DNA of 17,372 nucleotides from CALAEC01 sp050692915. Lineage in GTDB: Bacteria > Actinomycetota > UBA4738 > CALAEC01. Positions 1-5,538 of the stretch are shown one piece after another. Under the pieces are notes generated by a model. That model did not search any database and had not been told where the DNA came from. It saw only the letters and a program-made list of their open reading frames with translations. The DNA lies in contig JBOGVU010000056.1 in assembly GCA_050692915.1 (NCBI GenBank), positions 1-17,372 of the forward strand. Direction: 5' to 3'. A program made the translations under genes and the position numbers. Numbering within the stretch: the first letter of the stretch is position 1; the number at the start of each line of letters is the position of its first letter.

Positions 1-270
1 CTCTTGGTGGGCTCCCTCACCGGAAGGCGAGGGCTGGCCCTCGGGATCACCACGGCCGTGGCCGTGGGGACCTACCTCCTCGACCTGTACGCCTCGCTCT
101 CGGAGGCGGTCGAGCCGTTCCGGGGCCTGTCACCCTTCCACTACTACGACGCCGCGGTCCCGCTGCGTAACGGCGTCGACCCCGCCCACGCCGCGTTCCT
201 GCTGGTGGTGACGGTGTTCCTGGCGAGCTTCTCGCTGCTCGCCTTCGAGCGGCGAGACATCGGGGTGTGA
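1..270 (+). CDS. ABC-2 type transporter permease, C-terminal fragment
   Basis: The frame is already open at base 1, so this is the C-terminal end of a longer gene; about 89 residues are visible. It has two hydrophobic segments (around residues 10-28 and 64-80) separated by a loop containing a Leu-Ser-Pro-Phe-His-Tyr-Tyr-Asp stretch, and ends in a short charged tail (Phe-Glu-Arg-Arg-Asp-Ile-Gly-Val). A loop reading 'sP/FxYY' followed by a last helix and an 'F..RD' tail is typical of the last two helices of ABC-2 family membrane permeases that partner an ATPase for export of drugs, lipids or peptides. The ATPase and the rest of the permease lie outside the window. The substrate cannot be inferred. 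The gene ends just before a strong hairpin. Confidence 0.72.
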   Translation, partial: LLVGSLTGRRGLALGITTAVAVGTYLLDLYASLSEAVEPFRGLSPFHYYDAAVPLRNGVDPAHAAFLLVVTVFLASFSLLAFERRDIGV

Positions 271-272
271 GG

Positions 273-299
273 ACGGGCCGCCGGGATCCGGCGGCCCGT
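273..299. terminator. Perfect 12-bp hairpin between convergent genes
   Basis: Arms 273-284 (ACGGGCCGCCGG) and 288-299 pair perfectly around a 3-nt loop. It sits 2 nt after the permease stop codon and 14 nt beyond the end of the leftward 19-residue peptide gene, so it can serve both strands. There is no clear T-run, as is common for terminators in high-GC actinobacteria. Confidence 0.7.
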
Positions 300-313
300 T
301 GAGCGTTCCGCGT

Positions 314-373
314 CTAGGTCAGCAGCGCGATCAGGACGATGATCAGGATGAGCGTTCCGATTCCGATGTACAT
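314..373 (-). CDS. 19-residue hydrophobic single-helix peptide
   Basis: This short frame encodes a peptide starting Met-Tyr-Ile-Gly-Ile-Gly-Thr and continuing almost wholly as Leu/Ile/Val up to Ala-Leu-Leu-Thr, followed by TAG. It is one transmembrane-length helix with no charged residue. A consensus AAGGAGG lies 7 nt before the ATG, which is much better than chance for so short a frame. Tiny proteins of the Met-x-Ile-Gly-Ile-Gly-Thr plus aliphatic type are, to my recollection, found in many actinobacterial genomes as unnamed hypotheticals, but I cannot verify this here. It lies 56 nt downstream of the Asp-box protein gene on the same strand and may be the last gene of that transcript. A role as membrane micropeptide is inference. 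Confidence 0.6.
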   Translation of the reverse strand: MYIGIGTLILIIVLIALLT

Positions 374-380
374 GTTCGAG

Positions 381-387
381 CCTCCTT
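381..387 (-). promoter_or_regulatory. Consensus ribosome binding site of the 19-residue peptide
   Basis: AAGGAGG on the minus strand, 7 nt before the ATG at 373. It is the main support that the short frame is translated. Confidence 0.6.
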
Positions 388-429
388 CCTCAGCTCGGAA
401 CCTATGTACCCGGCTCCGGCGGACGGCAA

Positions 430-2334
430 TCACCCCTGCCGGCCCACCACCACTTCGTCCACCCGGGCGCCCGCGTACAGAGTCCCGCAGGCGGGATTGA
501 GGCCGGAGCACAGCTGATCTGAGGTGAACCGGAACCGCACGCGGACGTCGCCGCCCGGGGACTCGAGCCCGAGCGTGCCCACCGTCCAGCTCGGGTACCC
601 CTCGCTCCGGCCGGTGAGCCGGGCCATCGGGACCCAGCTGGAGTCGCCCGCGCTCCACTCGACGTGGACGAAGTCGAAGCCGTCCTCGATATCGGACTTC
701 AGCCGGAACTCCAGCACCGCCGGGCCGGCATCCGTGGCGATCGGCGGGGACGTCAGCGCCGCGTTCATGTTGTCCACGTACGCAGTGGGCCCCTCGATCC
801 CGTAGCTCGCGGCCGCCGGGTCGTCGGACCCGTCCGCCCCCGCGCCGGGAGCGCCCCGGGACCACGTGGGGACGCCGGTCACAGTCCACCCCTCGTCGCC
901 GGCGTCGAACGAGAACGAGGCGTACGGCTCGCCCAGGACGGGCGGCACCGGCTGGGGAGGGGGCGGGATCTTGCCGCCCAGCGTGGTGGTCCCCTCGACG
1001 GCGATGGCCGGGGCGGAACCCTCGGTCCCGTGAACGGGATGCCGCATGGTCGTGGTGGAGTCGAGGAACGAGACGGCCAGGCGGCCATCCGGGAAGATCG
1101 TCACCGACTCGAAGTCGAACCGGACCGGGTTCCCCACGCCGGCCACGGCCGCGGTGTCCCCCAGGCCCACGTCGTACCGGCGGAGGAGCCTGGGGGCGGC
1201 CTTGGTGATGTCGAGCGTGTACACCAGGTCCTGGTCGGTCCCCTCGACCGCGTCGTGCGCCCGCATGGCTACCGCGGCGATCCCCGCGGCCCGGTTGGCC
1301 CGCAGGTCGATCTCGTTGACCGTGTGGTTCGGAGGCAAGCCCACCGTGAGCGTCTTCCAGGTCTGTCCGCCGTCCGCCGAGAGCCGGTAGTCGAATCCCG
1401 TGCCCTCCTCCGAGATGACCACGTCGTGCACCCGCCCCGCCGAGTCCACCTGGAAGATGCCCTCGGGGTCCGAGCCGTCCGGGAGGACGTAGGAGGACCA
1501 GGCGAAGGTGTCTCCGTCGAGCAGGGACCACCCGGAGAAGAAGTCCGGCGAGGCCAGCAGCTCGCCCGCGCCGAGCTGGATCATGCCGGCGTTCGTGTTC
1601 GGCTGCACCCAGTCGTTGTCGGGGTCGGCGACCACCGGCAACGGTCCCTGCACCGAGGCGCCCGACAGGAACCGGTCGACATCCTTGCTGGTGACCGCGA
1701 TGTAGCGGAGCCCGTCCGTGCTGAAGAACCACGGCTCCTTGGGGATCCCTCCCTTGACGAACGAGACGTACTCGTGGGTCTGCCCGTCGATGGTCACCGG
1801 CCCGGGCACCACGGCGATCCATTCGCGGTCGTAGAACGGCTGGTGGACCGGCATCTCCGTGTACAGCCACTGCTGGGTGTCGGCTTCGAACTTGAAGAAC
1901 TGGAGGTGGTCCCCGGAGTACGGGTCCCACTCCACGCCCAGGACGTCGCCACCCGGTGCCGCCACGATCGCTCCCTCCCCGTTCAGCAGGGGAACCAGGG
2001 GCTCGACCCGGCGCCAGGTGAGCCCGCGGTCGTCCGAGTAGTGCACGTACCGGCCGCCGAAGTCCAGCAGGCGCCCACCCGGCGTGGTGGTCAGGTACGT
2101 CTCGCAGCAGTTGCCGGTCTCCTCGATGACCCTCCAGGTGGTGGTCATGGCCCGGTCGTCCCTGGGACCCGCGCTCTTGCCGAAGTCCACGCCGCCGAAG
2201 CTGGCCTCGGACACGGGCGGGTGAACCACGGTCACCAGGGCCGGGATGGCTGCCGGGGCGCCGGCCGGAGGCACGGACCGGGCCAGGACGGCGGCGGTGG
2301 CGGCGACCGCCAGGAGGACGCGACGGGTTCCCAT
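430..2334 (-). CDS. Secreted Asp-box (BNR/sialidase-like) beta-propeller protein with C-terminal beta-sandwich
   Basis: The 634-residue protein begins with a basic N-terminus and an Ala/Val/Leu-rich signal peptide (about residues 1-28), so it is exported. Two clear Asp-boxes of form SxDxGxTW are present at residues 100-107 (SDDRGLTW) and 319-326 (SADGGQTW), and a degenerate copy near 204-210, as in BNR-repeat propellers of the sialidase superfamily. A proline-rich linker (about 455-468) leads to a separate domain of about 165 residues starting near Phe-Ser-Phe-Asp-Ala-Gly-Asp-Glu-Gly-Trp, resembling the beta-sandwich domain attached to secreted peptidases such as immune inhibitor A. I see no complete sialidase catalytic set, so enzymatic activity is not claimed. 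The ATG is preceded by GAGAGGTGA. It starts 33 nt after the HxlR gene and may share its transcript. Confidence 0.72.
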   Translation of the reverse strand: MGTRRVLLAVAATAAVLARSVPPAGAPAAIPALVTVVHPPVSEASFGGVDFGKSAGPRDDRAMTTTWRVIEETGNCCETYLTTTPGGRLLDFGGRYVHYSDDRGLTWRRVEPLVPLLNGEGAIVAAPGGDVLGVEWDPYSGDHLQFFKFEADTQQWLYTEMPVHQPFYDREWIAVVPGPVTIDGQTHEYVSFVKGGIPKEPWFFSTDGLRYIAVTSKDVDRFLSGASVQGPLPVVADPDNDWVQPNTNAGMIQLGAGELLASPDFFSGWSLLDGDTFAWSSYVLPDGSDPEGIFQVDSAGRVHDVVISEEGTGFDYRLSADGGQTWKTLTVGLPPNHTVNEIDLRANRAAGIAAVAMRAHDAVEGTDQDLVYTLDITKAAPRLLRRYDVGLGDTAAVAGVGNPVRFDFESVTIFPDGRLAVSFLDSTTTMRHPVHGTEGSAPAIAVEGTTTLGGKIPPPPQPVPPVLGEPYASFSFDAGDEGWTVTGVPTWSRGAPGAGADGSDDPAAASYGIEGPTAYVDNMNAALTSPPIATDAGPAVLEFRLKSDIEDGFDFVHVEWSAGDSSWVPMARLTGRSEGYPSWTVGTLGLESPGGDVRVRFRFTSDQLCSGLNPACGTLYAGARVDEVVVGRQG

Positions 2335-2367
2335 GGCTCACCTCTCGGGTTCGGTGTCGCCCCTCTA

Positions 2368-2715
2368 TTACGACGCCGAGGGCCCGGAGACCTTCCGGTG
2401 GTGGCGGGCCCCGCGGCCCCATCGCTCCATCTCCTCGATCACCGGGCGCAGCTCGCCGCCGCGTCGGGTGAGCTCGTACTCGACCCGGGGCGGGACCTCC
2501 GCGTACGGGGACCTGGTGACGATGCCCGCCGCCTCGAGCTCCTTCAACCGCTGCGACAGCACCCGGTCGCTGAGCCCGGGGGCGGCGTCCAGCAGCTCGG
2601 TGAACCGCCGGGGGCCGTTCAGGAGCGCCCGTACCAGCAGGGCCGTCCACTTCTTGCCCAGGAGCTCGAAGCAGGATCCCGGCTTCTGGCCGCGGCCAGC
2701 GTCGTCCCGGGACAG
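2368..2715 (-). CDS. HxlR-family (DUF24) winged-helix regulator, probable CTG start
   Basis: Reading from CTG at 2715 gives 115 residues with the HxlR signature: Cys12, then Gly-Lys-Lys-Trp-Thr, 'LLNGPRRFTEL', 'LSQRLKELEAAGIVTR', 'EVPPRVEYELTRRG' and a final 'ELRPVIEEMERWG' helix. Family proteins usually have 100-130 residues, so the length fits. No ATG, GTG or TTG exists in frame until a GTG at 2562, which would remove the first half of the winged helix. The CTG lies 5 nt after AGGGAGG, which overlaps the DoxX stop codon, so translation coupled to doxX is likely. HxlR regulators of the YodB/HypR kind sense electrophiles or oxidants through a cysteine near the N-terminus; Cys12 is placed for this. 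The neighbouring DoxX and AhpD-like genes fit such a stimulus. The start codon is the least certain point. Confidence 0.8.
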   Translation of the reverse strand: MSRDDAGRGQKPGSCFELLGKKWTALLVRALLNGPRRFTELLDAAPGLSDRVLSQRLKELEAAGIVTRSPYAEVPPRVEYELTRRGGELRPVIEEMERWGRGARHHRKVSGPSAS

Positions 2716-2720
2716 GTCGA

Positions 2721-2727
2721 CCTCCCT
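2721..2727 (-). promoter_or_regulatory. Ribosome binding site that points to a CTG start for the HxlR gene
   Basis: AGGGAGG on the minus strand, overlapping the TAG stop of the upstream doxX gene (2726-2728) and 5 nt before the CTG at 2715. It is the reason for choosing the non-standard start. Confidence 0.5.
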
Positions 2728-3130
2728 AGGGCTGGATGGCGATCTCGCCGGGGCCCGTGAAGAACAGGAGCAGGTTCGCGGCCAGGAGAACGAAGTCGAA
2801 CTCCCACCCGGTCGTCTGCTGGGCCATGAACCCGCTCTTCCACTGGGTGATCTTGAGGTAGACGGCCCCGATCATGATGATCATGAAGGCCAGGGCCACC
2901 AGCTGGGTCAGCACGCCGAGGATCAGGAGCGCCCCGCCCCCCGTCTCGACCAGCCCCTGGATCGTGAACATCCCCACCAGGACCGGCTTTGCCTCCCCGC
3001 CCCCCATCATGGCGGCCATGCCTCGGGCCCCCGTGATCTTCGGCAGTCCGTGCACGATGAAGATGACGCCCACGGCGATCCGCAGGGCCAGGAGGCCCCA
3101 CTCCAACTGGTCCGCCAGGTCGAAGATCAT
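2726..3130 (-). CDS. DoxX family integral membrane protein
   Basis: A 134-residue protein with four hydrophobic segments and the DoxX-type N-terminal pattern 'LRIAVGVIFIVHGLPKI' (residues about 14-30) followed by a second helix containing 'GLVETGGGALLILG'. DoxX proteins are four-helix membrane proteins tied to redox balance and thiol/oxidative stress in actinobacteria; the molecular activity is poorly defined. The ATG at 3130 was preferred over an upstream in-frame start at 3289 because a GAGGAGGAGG ribosome site precedes it and the extra N-terminus is not family-like and would run across the divergent promoter. The HxlR gene follows 10 nt after the stop with its ribosome site overlapping the stop codon, so the two form an operon. 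A palindrome at 3176-3198 lies upstream and is a plausible control site. Confidence 0.85.
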   Translation of the reverse strand: MIFDLADQLEWGLLALRIAVGVIFIVHGLPKITGARGMAAMMGGGEAKPVLVGMFTIQGLVETGGGALLILGVLTQLVALAFMIIMIGAVYLKITQWKSGFMAQQTTGWEFDFVLLAANLLLFFTGPGEIAIQP

Positions 3131-3175
3131 GCCCTCCTCCTCGTGCGCCGGGTTCCCGACGCTTCCTCGAAACAG

Positions 3176-3198
3176 GTTACTATAGAAAAGTAGGTAAC
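3176..3198. promoter_or_regulatory. Candidate HxlR operator overlapping divergent promoters
   Basis: The site has outer arms GTTAC (3176-3180) and GTAAC (3194-3198) and inner arms TACT (3178-3181) and AGTA (3189-3192) with 7 nt between. TACT-spacer-AGTA palindromes are the kind of site reported for YodB-type HxlR regulators. On the minus strand the site contains TATAGT, a good -10 element for doxX-hxlR, and on the plus strand TACTAT/TATAGA could serve the divergent gene. It is an AT-rich island in GC-rich DNA. No convincing -35 boxes were found. Assignment to the adjacent HxlR protein is inference. Confidence 0.5.
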
Positions 3199-3208
3199 AG
3201 GAGGTCTC

Positions 3209-3638
3209 GTGAGCGATACAGCCGGCGCCGTTCTGCTGGTCGGACGGGTCCTGTTCGCGGCCTATTTCGCCTACTACGGCCTGGGTCACCTCCGAGGATC
3301 CAGGGGCTTCGTCCAGGGGACACGGGCCAGGGGACGGCTCCCGGTTCCCTTCCTGGCGGGGTGGCCGGCCGGCGTGTGGCTATGGGCCGGGGCCCTCTCG
3401 GTGGCGCTCGGCATCTGGCCCGATCTCGGCGCTCATGCTGGGCGCGTTCGTGTCGCTGACGATGCTGTACGTGCACGACTTCTGGAACCTCGGCCAGGAT
3501 GCCGGTCGTGAGGCCCAGCGCCAGCTGTTCCTGCGGAACACGGCGTTCGTGGCCTCGTGCGTGGCCCTGTTCGGCACGTTCGCCGGCCTGGGCCGGGGGC
3601 TCCCCTTCGCGCTGATCCCGCCCTTGCTCAGCCTGTAG
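3209..3638 (+). pseudogene. DoxX-like membrane protein gene interrupted by one frameshift
   Basis: The GTG at 3209, 4 nt after AGGAGG, opens a frame with a DoxX-like start ('LLVGRVLFAAYFAYYGLGHL') through two hydrophobic segments to about 3425 (Leu-Gly-Ile-Trp-Pro-Asp-Leu). The remaining part of the same fold (Ala-Leu-Met-Leu-Gly-Ala-Phe-Val, then two more hydrophobic segments ending in Pro-Leu-Leu-Ser-Leu) continues in another frame to the stop at 3638. Removing one base, or adding two, near 3422-3432 joins them into about 143 residues, the normal DoxX length, with four membrane segments. Either the gene is inactivated or the assembly has a one-base error. It is 49 nt upstream of the AhpD-like selenoprotein gene and probably shared its promoter. 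Confidence 0.65.
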
Positions 3639-3687
3639 GCCCGTACACTCCGCACCGTCGCCGCCGTCCCCAGCGAGGAGGTGCCAG

Positions 3688-4245
3688 GTGGCCTGGATCG
3701 AGATCGTCGACGAGCCCGAGTCCTCGGGCCGACTGCGCGAGCTCTACGAAACGACGGTCGATCCCGAGTACGGGCGGGTCGACACGATCCTCAGGATCCA
3801 CTCGCTCCACCCGGAAGGGCTTCGGACACACCAGGAGCTGTATCGCGAGGTGATGACCGGGACCCCTACCCTCCGGAAGGTAGAGCGGGAGATGATCGCC
3901 CTGGTCGTCAGCGTCATCAACGAGTGCCACTACTGAATCACCCACCACCGGCGCGGTCTGCGCCGGCTGTTAAAGGACGACGACCTGGCCGAGCGGATAG
4001 AGGCCGACTACCGGACCGCAGAGCTTGGTCCCCGCCGCCGGGCGATGCTCGAGTACGCGGAGAAGCTGACCCGTACCCCGGCGGCGATGCAGGCCGGCGA
4101 TGTGGAAGCGCTCCGCGGGGTCGGCTTCTCCGACGCCGACGTCCTGCACATCGCGGAAGTCATCGCGTACTACGCGTACGTCAACCGCATCGCCGACGGG
4201 CTCGGCGTCGACCTCGAGCCATGGATCTGGGGAACCGACCGGTGA
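3688..4245 (+). CDS. AhpD-like peroxidase-related selenoprotein (CxxU), in-frame TGA read as selenocysteine
   Basis: GTG start with GAGGAGGT 5 nt upstream; 185 residues when the TGA at 3934-3936 is read as Sec83. The protein matches the carboxymuconolactone decarboxylase/AhpD fold, nearest to 'uncharacterized peroxidase-related' members: N-terminal Trp-Ile-x-x-Val-Asp-Glu-Pro-Glu, a helix with Glu68, then Asn-Glu-Cys80-His-Tyr-Sec83-Ile-Thr-His-His87, and a C-terminal half with 'AMLEYAEKLTR', 'GFSDADVLHIAEVIAYYAYVNRIADGLGV'. Spacing equals the AhpD catalytic set of Mycobacterium tuberculosis (Glu118, Cys130, Cys133, His137): Glu is 12 before the first Cys, His is 4 after the second. Only the second Cys is TGA. 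The frame after it is free of stops for 102 sense codons, and a SECIS-like hairpin follows. AhpD-fold enzymes are thiol peroxidases or disulfide reductases; the substrate here is unknown. The alternative is a nonsense mutation in a Cys codon. Confidence 0.85.
3948..3966 (+). promoter_or_regulatory. Candidate bacterial SECIS element
   Basis: A perfect 7-bp stem CCGGCGC/GCGCCGG (3948-3954 with 3960-3966) encloses the loop GGTCT (3955-3959). The loop begins 18 nt after the TGA. Bacterial SECIS elements lie directly 3' of the UGA inside the coding region and expose a GGU-type apical loop for SelB. The E. coli fdhF element, as I recall it, has the same 18-nt spacing and the same GGTCT loop. The hairpin codes for Arg-Arg-Gly-Leu-Arg-Arg. 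Confidence 0.75.
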
Positions 4246-4256
4246 CGCTGCGTCAC
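4242..4256. terminator. Short hairpin over the selenoprotein stop codon
   Basis: GTGACG (4242-4247) pairs with CGTCAC (4251-4256) around a CTG loop, in the 52-nt gap between convergent genes. The stem overlaps the TGA stop (4243-4245). A second imperfect GC-rich palindrome follows at about 4266-4282. No T-run is present. Confidence 0.3.
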
Positions 4257-4297
4257 TGACCCACGCCTCAGGCCGGCCGAGGCCCCCGCAGGTACCG

Positions 4298-4699
4298 CTA
4301 TCGAACGTGGCAGTGCTTGGTCTTCACTGTCACGCCCCGGGGCTCCCACGCCGGGTCGGCCGCGAGCTCCGGGTGCTCCACGAAGATGGTCCCGCTGGCC
4401 TTCAGCTTCTGACCGGGCTGGAGATTCCGGATCTTGAGGAACCAGTCCTCCTTGTACGAGCGGTTCTCCAGCGTGGTGGGATGGGTCCATCGGCCCTCGA
4501 TGATGGCCGTGCATCGCCCCCGAACCGGCTGGGCCCTACGGTTGACGATGGTGTGCTTGATCCGAGCCTCGCTGCTCTCGAGGGTCTGGTTCGTGGACAG
4601 GACCCGTTGACGAACCGCGAGCCCGGGCTTGTGCGCGGTTGAAACGCTCGGGGCCAGGACCACCAGGGCCGTGGCCAGGACCACTCCGAATCGACGCAT
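4298..4699 (-). CDS. Small secreted protein, FxLYD-like beta-sandwich suspected
   Basis: A 133-residue protein with a clear signal peptide (Met-Arg-Arg-Phe, hydrophobic core, cleavage likely after Thr-Ala near residue 22). The mature part shows 'ARIKHTIVNRRAQPVRGRCTAII', 'DWFLKIRNLQPGQKLKASGTI' and a final Lys-His-Cys-His. This alternation (a strand with an Asn turn, then a strand ending in Asn-Leu-x-Pro-Gly) resembles FxLYD and related Ig-like domains that describe 'non-local versus local' strands in secreted proteins. Cys63 and Cys130 could form a disulfide. The ATG at 4699 was chosen because the signal peptide begins there; an upstream in-frame extension to 4879 has no such character. It is transcribed alone, convergent with the selenoprotein gene, from the promoter at 4731-4759. 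I do not recognise a specific function. Confidence 0.6.
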   Translation of the reverse strand: MRRFGVVLATALVVLAPSVSTAHKPGLAVRQRVLSTNQTLESSEARIKHTIVNRRAQPVRGRCTAIIEGRWTHPTTLENRSYKEDWFLKIRNLQPGQKLKASGTIFVEHPELAADPAWEPRGVTVKTKHCHVR

Positions 4700-4730
4700 C
4701 GAAGTCCCTTCCCTTTCGTCCGACTCGGCG

Positions 4731-4759
4731 ATTGTGACAGCCTGTAGGCCCCGTGGCAA
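4731..4759 (-). promoter_or_regulatory. Sigma-70-like promoter for the small secreted protein
   Basis: On the minus strand TTGCCA (4759-4754) and CACAAT (4736-4731) are separated by 17 nt, giving 5/6 and 4/6 matches to TTGACA and TATAAT. A start of transcription near 4724 would leave about a 25-nt leader carrying a GGGAAGGGA-type ribosome site. Confidence 0.45.
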
Positions 4760-5007
4760 GGATGCCGTGATCAGGTGAATCGCGGTGACCACCACGTTAA
4801 CGCGCGTACCGGCCGGCGATGCTTCCGACCCGGCTCGTCCTTCTGGGCAGAAGGAATGACAAGGACCCCATTCTGCCAATCGCGTCAGGCAGGAACCCTC
4901 CGCCCGGTACCGAACGCTCTAGGCGAGGGGGCCGGGGGAGGATGGCCGGGCAAGACCAACCGCCGCCCCCTGGGGATGATGTTCCTCTCCTCCAGGGTCC
5001 GGCCCCC
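4760..5007. other. Intergenic stretch without recognisable gene
   Basis: Open frames here have no family likeness and no signal or membrane pattern. The only structure I see is a 7-bp hairpin TCCTTCT/AGAAGGA (4838-4844 with 4849-4855, loop GGGC), which could terminate leftward transcripts coming from the decayed gene at 5008-5490. Confidence 0.4.
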
Positions 5008-5490
5008 TCAGCATCCGTCGGGGACCTGGAGGTGTTGGTTCGTTCCTTCCGCGAGGAGGTCCACGGCATCTTCCCCGGGAAGCTGCAACCCGCCGGTGAT
5101 CTGTCCACTGGCGATGAGCCCCTCGAGATATCCGACGGCGCCGGGGCGGAAGGCGGCCACGCGTGTGCCGATCCCCCCCCGTGATCGGGCCCCACCGATA
5201 TGGACACCCAGTTCCCCGAGTCGCTCTCGTTGCGAAGGAGCAGCGAGGGCGACCGGGCTCCTAGCCCCCCGGCCTCTCCGAGATAGGGAAGTTCACGATC
5301 GCCGCCGTCGAGTCGGCAGTCCGATCAACATCCCCCTTCCCGCATCGATGACAGCCAGGCCCGTCAGACACGAGCGAGCGATTCCATTTGACCTACCCAT
5401 GAACCTGGGCGCCGAATCGGCGAGGAAAGCGACCTTGCGCAGTTGGCAGAGATCGGCGCCGATCAGCGGGCCGCCCGCCGCTCTCCTCAT
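5008..5490 (-). pseudogene. Decayed C-terminal part of an FG-GAP/ASPIC-UnbV (CRTAC1-like) protein, three frame breaks
   Basis: Reading leftward from about 5490, successive frames give 'SCLTGLAVIDAGRG', 'STAAIVNFPISERPGG', 'ARSPSLLLRNESDSGNWVSI' and 'GIGTRVAAFRPGAVGYLEG' followed by 'LIASGQITGG' and 'EDAVDLLAEGTNQHLQV', then TGA at 5008. 'LLLRNExxxGNWVxI' plus 'GIGTRV', 'SGQ' and 'NQxLxV' is the order seen at the end of ASPIC/UnbV proteins, though the usual HFGLG is missing. The three breaks fall at minus-strand G-runs of 5, 6 and 8 bases (the last is C8 at 5173-5180), and adding one G to each run restores one frame. The N-terminal repeats are absent: this frame closes near 5521, just upstream of the cyclase gene. 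Such proteins are usually secreted; function is unknown. Family assignment is tentative. Confidence 0.4.
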
Positions 5491-5538
5491 GCACTCTCGG
5501 CGATCAGGACCTCCAGCCGCTTAGAGGACGGTGACGAC

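Noticed and set aside
664..2760. Plus-strand 698-codon open frame
   Set aside because: It lies antisense to the Asp-box and HxlR genes, is rich in Arg, Gly, Pro and Val without domain pattern, and is explained by high GC in the third codon position of the real genes.
3688..3936. An 82-residue protein ending at the TGA, and a separate 66-residue protein at 4045-4245
   Set aside because: Both are in one frame, belong to one AhpD-like domain, and the frame between them has no stop. The TGA stands at a catalytic Cys position and is followed by a SECIS-like hairpin.
5173..5180. C8 tract as a phase-variation switch
   Set aside because: Two further frame breaks exist in the same gene remnant and its N-terminus is missing, so slippage at this tract alone could not restore a functional protein.
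5451..5464. 14-bp palindrome GATCGGCGCCGATC upstream of the cyclase gene
   Set aside because: It is perfect but built from common GC-rich words, has no spacer typical of an operator, and no promoter element could be placed next to it.
4775..5524. Plus-strand 249-codon frame over the intergenic region and the decayed gene
   Set aside because: Low-complexity Pro/Arg/Ser composition, no ribosome site and no recognisable domain.
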